NCBI GenBank assembly: GCA_900769145.1
Contig: CAAGFN010000010.1
Span: 1 to 7,138, forward strand
Direction of reading: 5' to 3'
Source: Rikenellaceae bacterium
GTDB lineage: Bacteria; Bacteroidota; Bacteroidia; Bacteroidales; UBA932
Length of the DNA stretch: 7,138 nt
The first letter of the stretch is position 1. Each line of letters starts with the position of its first letter. The position numbers were made by a program, and so were the translations under genes. Below, one piece after another: positions 1 to 6,740 of this stretch. The notes below the pieces were generated by a model, which did not search any database, was not told the origin of the DNA, and saw only the letters and a program-made list of their open reading frames with translations.

Positions 1-2317
1 ATTCTTTCACGCGGAGAAGGAATTTCGGCATACCATAAAGCCCATGAACGTCAGCCTTGTGGACAATACTGGAGAACCGGGGGTTGTAATCGTGAGTATC
101 GTGATGTGGGTGGCTGGCAGAAACCTTCTCGTCCTCATCCTTGATATGCTTTATCATCTCCGCTATGGATGAGAGCCCAAACGGTCCGCATTCTATGCGA
201 TTTCCATCGGCATCCTTACCATGCCAATCACATGCATAAGCAACAACCTTACCCACGCAGTCAGTAATATCCACAATATAGGCGCCGCCCCTGGCGGCAA
301 CCGCCTTAATCCTGTAGTAGTCCCAATTGCTTCCAACCTTATTCTTTGACGTATTAAAGTCATCAAATGTCACATAGTCATATCTGTATTTCAGGTATTG
401 GGTGCCGTTATCAGCAGTATCCTCCAGAATCAGCCAGGCGTCATGGTCCCTGAAATCCATACAAGGCCGGATTATCACGCTCTTCCGATTCCCAAACTCG
501 TCGGTGATGACCAGCGTCTTGTCTCTTGCTGAACTTGTAGAGTAGATCATATAATCTGAGTATAGCCCCACGTCATCCTTTGAAAAGCCGTTCTCTATTA
601 CAACAGACCATTTCCCGCTGTTGAGACCCGTCGCAATATGGCCGCTTGTGTCCTTAAGCATGAGCTTGACAGTATTGTTTCCCGGCAGGAACGGCAGATA
701 TATCCAATCCGGACTCGACAATCCCAGATGGGCGTAATATGCCACGTCATCGCTTTCGGGTACCAGCTTAAGGCTCTTCAGCGAAAGTTCAGCATGGAAA
801 TGATAAGTGAGAGTCCTGGAGCCGGCCTCGTCAGTAATTCTCAGAGTCACATCCTTGCCAAGCTCATTGAATGTCAATGTGGCCTGAGACTCAACTGTAG
901 GAGACATCTCTATTTTCATGACGGAAGGATCCGAACTGCTCCAGACCGAATATTTGAAGTTCTCACTCAGGATTACCGTGGTCTTGTAGCCGTATTGGCA
1001 CGCATAAGTCCCTCCATCCTGATAGGTTACGCCGGAACCCGTATCCTTGAGCACGACACTGTCGGAGAATTTTTCCTGCACAACATTCAGCACGACGCTC
1101 CTGGTGATCTTCCCGGTCGCATCGGTGCCAGTTATTGTTACCTTGCCGGTCTTCCCGGAGTTCACGGTCACTATGGCATTGTCAGAGCTGTACTCTTTCC
1201 CGTCAGGCAGCGACACCGTAGCCAGGGATGCGTCACTTGTGGTCCACTTCACAGAATGATATGTCGGCGTATCCCCTCCGGATACAATACGCATCCTGAG
1301 GGTTTCCCCTCTCTTGACATCCGCTTCCCCTGACAATGCGCATCCCCTGGTCGAGCAATAAATGCAAAGATCCTCAGGAACAGTGATTTTCTTCCTCTCA
1401 ACGGTAAAACCGTTCTTGAAAGTCAGGCCCTCCATCACTGTGGTGACGGTCACCTTCGTGGAGCCGTATTCCGTGCCCTCGGCAATGGAGAGAGTCCCGA
1501 GAGTCATTATCAGGAACTCCGAGACTTCAGCGGTGACAGTGCAAATCTTCGGATTGTCCACCTTTACGGACACGTCGCTCACTTTCCGGGAGGCCATATA
1601 AATCAGCTGCCGCACATCCGGGTTTTCATCATCGTAGGTGAGCAGATTGAAATCCAACGTGCCTGTGGCCTCTTCATAGGTCTTGCTTCCGTCAACATAG
1701 GAATAGAACGCATAGGTTCCCTGAGCCAGGGCCGTAACCTCAATAGTCTGGGGCTCAAGCCCTTCCCCGCTTACGGTCACCTTGGTCACTCCGGTTTCCA
1801 CCCGGTCAACCGCCTGAAGCCAGGCCTTGCCGTCCTTTATTGTTACAGTGACAATGTTCTCGTCCTCCACCGCCCAGTCCAGGGATGCCGCATTGGCGTT
1901 CGCCGGCTCTATGGTCAGGGGAATCTCCCTTTCGGTGGTATAGGCGTTGATTTCCGCCGGCACCGAGAACGAGGTGGCGGGTATGCCCTTCACCGTCACA
2001 TTGATGGAGACGGAGAGTTCTCCGGCAAACATTTCTATCACCGTCTGCCCGGGAGCGAGTGCCTTGACAACGCCGTCATCTACGGAAGCGACTTTCGGAT
2101 CGGTTGAACTCCAATATATCTTCGCCGGGCCGGCATTCTCCGGCACTGTCCCGTAGTCAATGCGATGTGTTTCGCCCTGAATCATTGTCAGGGAGCCGCT
2201 GGCGGGGCTGATCAGATACAGGTCCTCCAGCTTGACTGGAGCTTCCTCCTTGCCGCAGGCGGCGAGGAGGGCCGCCGCAGAAAGAAGAATTGTCAATATT
2301 TTGGATAACGTTTTCAT
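1..2317 (-). CDS. Surface lipoprotein with multiple BIG2-type Ig-like domains, 3' end beyond window (paralog of the 2524..4881 gene)
   Basis: The frame is open from the ATG at 2315-2317 to the window edge: 772 codons, no stop. By alignment with its paralog only a few tens of residues are missing. Residues 1-20 are a lipoprotein signal peptide (basic start, hydrophobic run, lipobox L-A-A-C) with Cys21 as the lipidated residue; G-K-E-E follows, resembling the Bacteroidota surface-export signal K-(D/E)2. Residues about 34-110 read as a BIG2 Ig-like domain (W-S-S-T-D-P-K-V-A-S-V core, ending in V-T-V-K-G). Further Ig-like units lie at about 112-197, 200-307, 335-412 (W-T-T-S-D-A-S-L-A-T-V) and 440-507 (W-S-S-S-D-P-S-V). 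The remaining part, about 515-772, has no family I recognise and carries a His-rich patch (736-758). BIG2 domains are known in adhesins and surface-displayed proteins; a binding or display role is inferred. The ATG is supported by the signal peptide and by the identical start in the paralog. Confidence 0.9.
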   Translation of the reverse strand, partial: MKTLSKILTILLSAAALLAACGKEEAPVKLEDLYLISPASGSLTMIQGETHRIDYGTVPENAGPAKIYWSSTDPKVASVDDGVVKALAPGQTVIEMFAGELSVSINVTVKGIPATSFSVPAEINAYTTEREIPLTIEPANANAASLDWAVEDENIVTVTIKDGKAWLQAVDRVETGVTKVTVSGEGLEPQTIEVTALAQGTYAFYSYVDGSKTYEEATGTLDFNLLTYDDENPDVRQLIYMASRKVSDVSVKVDNPKICTVTAEVSEFLIMTLGTLSIAEGTEYGSTKVTVTTVMEGLTFKNGFTVERKKITVPEDLCIYCSTRGCALSGEADVKRGETLRMRIVSGGDTPTYHSVKWTTSDASLATVSLPDGKEYSSDNAIVTVNSGKTGKVTITGTDATGKITRSVVLNVVQEKFSDSVVLKDTGSGVTYQDGGTYACQYGYKTTVILSENFKYSVWSSSDPSVMKIEMSPTVESQATLTFNELGKDVTLRITDEAGSRTLTYHFHAELSLKSLKLVPESDDVAYYAHLGLSSPDWIYLPFLPGNNTVKLMLKDTSGHIATGLNSGKWSVVIENGFSKDDVGLYSDYMIYSTSSARDKTLVITDEFGNRKSVIIRPCMDFRDHDAWLILEDTADNGTQYLKYRYDYVTFDDFNTSKNKVGSNWDYYRIKAVAARGGAYIVDITDCVGKVVAYACDWHGKDADGNRIECGPFGLSSIAEMIKHIKDEDEKVSASHPHHDTHDYNPRFSSIVHKADVHGLYGMPKFLLRVKE

Positions 2318-2359
2318 TTTCAATGTGGTATTGTGAGACTGACCCAGAAGCCACTTTTC

Positions 2360-2436
2360 TGTCATCTCGACCGAGCGAAGCGAGTGGAGAGATCTTTCAG
2401 TAACATATAGATTTCTCGACTTCGCTCGAAATGACA
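2360..2436. repeat. Inverted pair of REP-like palindromic units, possible terminator hairpin
   Basis: Two oppositely oriented copies of one unit lie at 2360-2395 (starts TGTCATCTCGA, ends AGATCT) and 2409-2436 (starts AGATTTCTCGA, ends CGAAATGACA). In RNA from the minus strand the outer arms pair over 11 bp with one G-U wobble, GCGAAG pairs with CTTCGC, and the AGAT/ATCT ends pair again beyond a mismatch. A 13-nt loop separates the units. The pair lies downstream of the complete lipoprotein gene and 43 bp upstream of the partial one. It could stabilise or end the upstream transcript, but no U-run follows it. The same family occurs at 4907-5011. Confidence 0.8.
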
Positions 2437-2443
2437 AATCGGG

Positions 2444-2479
2444 CTCGACTGCGCACTGCGTGCTTCGCTCGAAATGACA
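2444..2479. repeat. Third REP-like unit with internal small palindrome
   Basis: This copy starts CTCGACT and ends CTTCGCTCGAAATGACA, in the same orientation as the unit at 2409-2436. It is longer because of an insert at 2453-2463, GCACTGCGTGC, itself a 4-bp hairpin with a TGC loop. The same type of insert is in the copy at 4952-4993. A possible degenerate fragment (GTCGGGAATGACGAAGTG, 2493-2510) follows before the stop codon of the next gene. Confidence 0.7.
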
Positions 2480-2523
2480 GGCTTATGGGCCAGTCGGGAA
2501 TGACGAAGTGAAACCGGGGATGT

Positions 2524-4881
2524 TTAGTCCATATCCAGCTGGAACTGGCATTCTCCGTAAATATACAATTTGGAGGTTTTGGCAGCCCATTCAGCTTGAC
2601 CATTTATCGGCGTCAACTTGAACTGCACCTTATGACGATTATGATGTTTATGATATGCGTAAATATCTTGTACGACCATATTGCCCATGCCATTCTTATA
2701 ATAATATTTGAAAGTGGACGGATCATCATTGAGGAATTTGAACAGTTGTTCCATACTGGTGAAATGGAGGCCATTGCACGAATATGCAATATCATTTATC
2801 TTACACTCCTCCCTGATAATGTTCTTCGCGAAATCATCAATATTGATGCACCAGACGGTACCGACAGCACGAGTATATAATTCGTAATCCTCATATGCGG
2901 TCCCAGGGCCTGCCAAAGATGAGACTGCGCCATGCATTGTCCCGTCATTGTTGTATTCTATATTCCGTTCTTTCGAATCAAGCGACTCCCAAATCTCATA
3001 GCCTTTGTTGCGGAAATCCGGTGTAGGACGGACAATAAGGTTTTTCTCATTGCCGAACTTATCCTTGATGAGGATATGTTTGTCCCTTGGGGAATATGTG
3101 ACAATATCATAGTAAGATATGCCTGAGCGTTTCAAGACATCTGTTGAATGTCCGGAGACAAGTTCCGCAGACCATCCTCCATCAGCCAGATTCATCACCG
3201 TATGCCCTTTACTGTCAGTAAGTTCCATCTGTATGAGATTACGGCCCGGAACATAAGGCATAAATATCCAGTCCTCAGACGCTCCAGGTTTCGAATAGTA
3301 AACCACATCGTTGTAGTTACCCAATGCAGGCCTTACAAACAATGTCCTCAGGGACAAGTTAGCACAGAAGGAATATTCGAGAGTCGTCGAACCTGATTCA
3401 TCAGTAATACGCAAAACCGCTGTCTTCTCAGGATCAGCAATTGTAATCCTGGCCTTGACAGGATTGCTGGCATCCTGCACGACTTTCAATGCTGATTCAT
3501 CGGCAGAACTCCACGTCAGATTCTTGTAACTTTCAGACAGTTTTACTTCGAATGGGAATCCGTATTCTACGCAATGTACTGAGCCTTTTTCAATCTTTTC
3601 TCCGCTTGACACATCGATGAGATACACTCCAGCACTGAACTTTTCAGTGGTGACATTCAGTACGACACTCTTGGAGGTCGTGCCGGCTTCATCCGTAGCT
3701 GATATGGTAACCTTGCCTGTCTTCGAACCGGATACGGACACTATGGCTTTCCGTGAATATTCCTTGCCGTCCGAAGTCGTTACTTTGGCGAGGGATTCAT
3801 CGCTCGATGTCCACTTTGCAGGATAGGAGACCTGTCCTCCGGCAGTCAGCATCAGGTTTATGGTCTGGCCTTTCGCCACTTCCTCCTCGGCCGCCATCGC
3901 ACATTTCTTGTCGGCATTGTAGATGCAGACCCCTTCCGGGAATACGAGTTGCTCGCGCCTGACGCTGAACCTGTTGGTAAATGTCAGGCCATCCATTTGG
4001 GTGGTTATGGTCACACCGGTCGTACCATATTCAGAACCGGCTCCTATGAGTATGGAATACCATGTTCCAAACGCATCGGCAATGAGCTTCTTGGAGACTG
4101 TGCATACCTTGGAATTGTCAGCCTTGACCTCCATGCCGGAAACTTTATCTGTGGCGGCATAAAGCAATGTCGCAGCATTATCTTCCTCTGAGAAAGAAAG
4201 CAAATTGAAATCCAGTTCCTTGCCCTCGGCATCATCGAACACAGCGGAACGGTCTGTGTAAGAATAGGCCACCACTACTCCTTTGGCTCTGGCAGTAACT
4301 TCTATTGTCTGAGGTTCCAGATCATCTCCACAGACAGTCACTGTGGTCACTCCGCCTTCCACTTCTGAGGTAGCATTGATATATGCCTTTCCATCCTCAA
4401 ACGTGATGAAAGCGACATTCTCATCCTCCACATACCAGTTCAGGGATGCGGCATTGGCCTCTGCAGGTTCGACAGTCAGGGGAATCTCCTTCGGATTGTC
4501 ATAATAAGCATTCAGTTTCGCAGGTACGGAGAAAGATGTGACCGGAATGCCTTTGACAGTAAGATTGACAGTCTCGGTGAACTTCCCGCACTTGACAGTT
4601 ATGACGGCCTCCCCGGGTATCTGGGGAGTCACGCGGCCGTTCTTCACAGTGGCGACTCTCGGGTCGTCAATGCTCCATTCTACCTGTACGGTGCCGGCAG
4701 CCTCCTCCGGGACAGTGCCGAATCTGATGCGGAATTCCTCATTCTGGACGATAGTGAGGGATCCGCTGGCCGGACTGGTGAGGAAGAAGTCCCTCAACTC
4801 GGAGCCTTCTTCCTTGCCGCAGGCGGCAAGTACTGCCGCCGCAGAGAAGAGTATTATTGATATTCTGGATAATGTTTTCAT
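2524..4881 (-). CDS. Surface lipoprotein with multiple BIG2-type Ig-like domains, complete (785 aa)
   Basis: Complete frame from ATG (4879-4881) to TAA (2524-2526). Residues 1-20 form a lipoprotein signal peptide; Cys21 in V-L-A-A-C is the predicted lipidated residue, followed by G-K-E-E, which fits the K-(D/E)2 surface-export signal described in Capnocytophaga. Ig-like units: about 31-110 (W-S-I-D-D-P-R-V-A-T-V, end L-T-V-K-G), 112-197, 200-308, 333-412 (W-T-S-S-D-E-S-L-A-K-V) and 437-507 (W-S-S-A-D-E-S-A-L-K-V). The 510-785 region is unassigned and has a His cluster at 744-750. The protein is paralogous to the downstream gene; in residues 109-155, 35 of 46 aligned positions are identical, whereas beyond about residue 625 little is. 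The C-terminal coding part is far more AT-rich than the N-terminal part. Location at the outer surface, anchored by lipid, is inferred. Ligand unknown. A 156-bp repeat-bearing spacer separates it from the upstream small gene, so it may have its own promoter, but I found no TAnnTTTG-type element. Confidence 0.93.
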   Translation of the reverse strand: MKTLSRISIILFSAAAVLAACGKEEGSELRDFFLTSPASGSLTIVQNEEFRIRFGTVPEEAAGTVQVEWSIDDPRVATVKNGRVTPQIPGEAVITVKCGKFTETVNLTVKGIPVTSFSVPAKLNAYYDNPKEIPLTVEPAEANAASLNWYVEDENVAFITFEDGKAYINATSEVEGGVTTVTVCGDDLEPQTIEVTARAKGVVVAYSYTDRSAVFDDAEGKELDFNLLSFSEEDNAATLLYAATDKVSGMEVKADNSKVCTVSKKLIADAFGTWYSILIGAGSEYGTTGVTITTQMDGLTFTNRFSVRREQLVFPEGVCIYNADKKCAMAAEEEVAKGQTINLMLTAGGQVSYPAKWTSSDESLAKVTTSDGKEYSRKAIVSVSGSKTGKVTISATDEAGTTSKSVVLNVTTEKFSAGVYLIDVSSGEKIEKGSVHCVEYGFPFEVKLSESYKNLTWSSADESALKVVQDASNPVKARITIADPEKTAVLRITDESGSTTLEYSFCANLSLRTLFVRPALGNYNDVVYYSKPGASEDWIFMPYVPGRNLIQMELTDSKGHTVMNLADGGWSAELVSGHSTDVLKRSGISYYDIVTYSPRDKHILIKDKFGNEKNLIVRPTPDFRNKGYEIWESLDSKERNIEYNNDGTMHGAVSSLAGPGTAYEDYELYTRAVGTVWCINIDDFAKNIIREECKINDIAYSCNGLHFTSMEQLFKFLNDDPSTFKYYYKNGMGNMVVQDIYAYHKHHNRHKVQFKLTPINGQAEWAAKTSKLYIYGECQFQLDMD

Positions 4882-4906
4882 TTTCAGTGTGTTTTGATGT
4901 CCATAC

Positions 4907-4993
4907 AGATTTCTCCACTCGCTTCGCTCGGTCGAAATGACATTTGCCTTTTGTCATTTCGAGCGCAGTACGCAGTACGGAGTCGAGAAATCT
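4907..4993. repeat. Inverted pair of REP-like palindromic units, possible terminator hairpin
   Basis: Unit 4907-4942 starts AGATTTCTC and ends CGAAATGACA; unit 4952-4993 is its inverted partner, starting TGTCATTTCGA and ending GAGAAATCT. The inner arms pair perfectly over 11 bp around a 9-nt loop and the outer AGATTTCTC/GAGAAATCT arms pair perfectly over 9 bp, with an imperfect middle. The second unit contains two direct copies of GCAGTAC (4965-4971 and 4972-4978). The structure follows the beta-helix and small-protein genes and begins 26 bp upstream of the lipoprotein start, so it could end the upstream transcript or lie in the lipoprotein leader. Confidence 0.8.
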
Positions 4994-5011
4994 CCTTCGG
5001 TCGAAATGACA
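4992..5011. repeat. Truncated REP-like unit
   Basis: The sequence CTCCTTCGGTCGAAATGACA matches the unit at 4907-4942 but lacks its middle (ACTCGCTTCGC region). It abuts the inverted pair, giving three copies in a row as on the other side of the lipoprotein gene. AGAGATCT follows directly. Confidence 0.6.
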
Positions 5012-5037
5012 GAGATCTTATTCTCTATCCGGGAATA

Positions 5038-5223
5038 CTAGTTCCGGAAAAGTCCGGCGATACGGCGGAAGAAAGAGCAGCCGCTCTCCTTGCGGGAAGG
5101 CATGGAAGAGGCGGCATTCAGGGACGCAGCCGCTTCCTTGCCAAGAATCACCTCAAGCCTTTCATCGATAATGCGCTGGACTTCCTCGCTTGAGAGAATT
5201 GGATTGGGTGAATGTGTACTCAT
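5038..5223 (-). CDS. Small hypothetical protein, 61 aa, directly downstream of the beta-helix gene
   Basis: ATG at 5221-5223, TAG at 5038-5040. It begins 5 bp after the beta-helix stop codon, which suggests cotranscription and perhaps coupled translation; no Shine-Dalgarno-like sequence is visible, which is usual in Bacteroidota. I do not recognise the family. Residues about 11-30 (S-S-E-E-V-Q-R-I-I-D-E-R-L-E-V-I-L-G-K-E) look like an amphipathic helix, 31-48 is an Ala/Ser-rich linker, and the end (C-S-F-F-R-R-I-A-G-L-F-R-N) is basic and hydrophobic with one Cys at 49. There is no signal peptide or full membrane span. It could be a cytoplasmic or membrane-associated small protein, or a chance frame. 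The tight spacing, and the fact that it fills the gap up to the repeats, favour a real gene. Confidence 0.6.
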   Translation of the reverse strand: MSTHSPNPILSSEEVQRIIDERLEVILGKEAAASLNAASSMPSRKESGCSFFRRIAGLFRN

Positions 5224-5228
5224 TTAAT

Positions 5229-6704
5229 TCAAGGTTTCTGTGCACCATATCCGCTGACCGCTCCGAAGAGGTCGAAAGCCTTCTCGTAAGGGTAACGGTT
5301 GGCAAACATCGATGCACGCACAATCTCGGTGCCCTGCTGGTTCATGCCGAAGAGACGGTTCACCTGGTTGGCAGCCGAATTAGGGTCGTATGATGATGAA
5401 CTCTTGATATTTATGCCCATATAGCCTTTCAGGTAGGCAGGGTCGATGGCATTGATGAAATTCTCGTCGGCGGCCATCTCCTTGTTGCCCTCATACTCCT
5501 TGAGCTGCTCGGCATCCTCGAACTGCGAGGCAGCGAGGAAGAGCCATTTTCCGCCGCCTGAAGGAAGCACAAGGTCGGCTGCCCTCTCGGTCATATTGTT
5601 CCTGTTCATGAAGAAAAGGTTGTTGGTGGCCGAAGTTATGCGCTCTGCCTCCTTTGCTGCATTGCTGTCCACGAATGTGCGCTCGATGGCACCGAGGTTG
5701 GAGCAGCCGAAGATATTGTTGTAAACTCTCACTTTCTTGAGGCCGGTCATGAACCTGAAGCCTACTCCCATGCTCTCCTGCACCTTGGTGCGGCACCAGG
5801 TGAAGAGGACTGTATTGTCGTGGAAATCAAGGGAGCAGAGACTGTGGTCAGGATTCATTCCGCGAATCTCGCAGGCCGACATGCGGTTGGCCACGAAGAC
5901 ATTGTTATAGACATCGTAATGTCCTGCGACACAGCCCATTTCGATTGCGAAATGGTATCCGTTCACGAATGTGCAGTTACGGATGGTCACCTGGCCTTCC
6001 ACCTCGCCGCGGAGGAGCGGCTTGCCTATAGGGGCTCCGCCGACCTTCGGAACAGGAGGATTCTCGCCCTCGATGAGGAGACGTCCTGTCTCGCAGCCCT
6101 CAGGAGACCCGGTGCGGGCATCGTCCGGGGCATAGCCGCAGTAGCTGTTGTACTGGCCCTTGTCGAATGCGATACCGTCAATGAGGACGACTCCGTTGCG
6201 GTTGCCCCTTACGTAAACCTCAAGGCTGGCGTGGCTGCCGCTGGTGCCGACCTGCTCCGCTCCCGGGCGGATGGAAGTGATGTGCTTCAGAGGATTGCGC
6301 TCGGTAAAGTCACTGTTCCAGCCTCCCACGATGGAGAGGTACTTCTTCACGAGGACAAAGCCCTGGTCGAGAGTACCAAGATAATTGCCCTCTGCGACAT
6401 TGATGACGGCACCATCCTCCGCAAGGTCAACGGCCTTCTGGAGGTCCTTGACGGCTGTGGTCTTGGAGAGTCCGTCATTGCGGTTCGAGCCGGTCGCCGC
6501 ATTGACGTAGTAGTTCTTGCCGGATATCGGAAGGGCGGCCCTTGCCGTCTGGGTCCCGGCAGGCTTCTGCTCAACAGCCTTTTCCGCCTTCTCGACGGCG
6601 TCCTTGGCCTTGTTGAGGAAATTCTTGAGCTGGGCTGATGCCGGGGTCGATGCCACAAGGGCGGCCGCGATCATCAGACTTATTGATATATTCCTGATAC
6701 TCAT
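5229..6704 (-). CDS. Secreted right-handed beta-helix repeat protein (491 aa)
   Basis: ATG at 6702-6704, TGA at 5229-5231. Residues 1-24 form a type I signal peptide (Arg4, hydrophobic core, A-S-A|Q cleavage after residue 24), so the product is exported to the periplasm or beyond. Residues 26-46 form a charged, Ala/Lys/Glu-rich likely helix. From 64 the sequence follows the DUF1565-like start of beta-helix proteins: Y-Y-V-N-A-A-T-G-S-N-R-N-D-G, then L-Q-K-A-V-D-L-A, I-N-V-A-E-G-N-Y, and I-V-G-G-W-N-S-D-F. Helix turns are visible as repeated V-x-I-x-N-C/N-x-F units near 239-246 (V-T-I-R-N-C-T-F), 264-270 (D-V-Y-N-N-V-F), 292-299 and 325-332 (V-R-V-Y-N-N-I-F). Many beta-helix proteins bind or cleave polysaccharides, but I see no residues that assign a catalytic family. 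No C-terminal T9SS sorting domain is evident. The upstream partial gene ends 36 bp before it, so they may share a transcript. Confidence 0.9.
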   Translation of the reverse strand: MSIRNISISLMIAAALVASTPASAQLKNFLNKAKDAVEKAEKAVEQKPAGTQTARAALPISGKNYYVNAATGSNRNDGLSKTTAVKDLQKAVDLAEDGAVINVAEGNYLGTLDQGFVLVKKYLSIVGGWNSDFTERNPLKHITSIRPGAEQVGTSGSHASLEVYVRGNRNGVVLIDGIAFDKGQYNSYCGYAPDDARTGSPEGCETGRLLIEGENPPVPKVGGAPIGKPLLRGEVEGQVTIRNCTFVNGYHFAIEMGCVAGHYDVYNNVFVANRMSACEIRGMNPDHSLCSLDFHDNTVLFTWCRTKVQESMGVGFRFMTGLKKVRVYNNIFGCSNLGAIERTFVDSNAAKEAERITSATNNLFFMNRNNMTERAADLVLPSGGGKWLFLAASQFEDAEQLKEYEGNKEMAADENFINAIDPAYLKGYMGINIKSSSSYDPNSAANQVNRLFGMNQQGTEIVRASMFANRYPYEKAFDLFGAVSGYGAQKP

Positions 6705-6740
6705 AATATTGTCTTTATTTGTTCCGAAGGCAGGAATGCA

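Noticed and set aside
638..1333. Plus-strand open frame of 231 codons
   Set aside because: It is antisense to the partial Ig-like lipoprotein, whose frame is continuous for 772 codons and matches its paralog.
2360..2479. CRISPR array
   Set aside because: The units are few, occur in both orientations, vary in length and lack regular spacers; no cas gene is nearby.
1..4881. Phage tail or intimin-type adhesin identity for the Ig-like proteins
   Set aside because: BIG2 domains occur there too, but both proteins have lipoprotein signals, no beta-barrel domain is seen, and no phage structural genes are present.
4882..5037. Bacteroidota-type promoter (TAnnTTTG) upstream of the complete lipoprotein gene
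   Set aside because: I searched the coding strand of this spacer and of 2318-2523 by eye and found no match to the -7 element, so no promoter is annotated.
5820..6638. Plus-strand open frame of 272 codons
   Set aside because: It lies fully inside the beta-helix gene on the opposite strand; the minus-strand frame has a signal peptide and clear beta-helix motifs, while this frame shows no recognisable motif.
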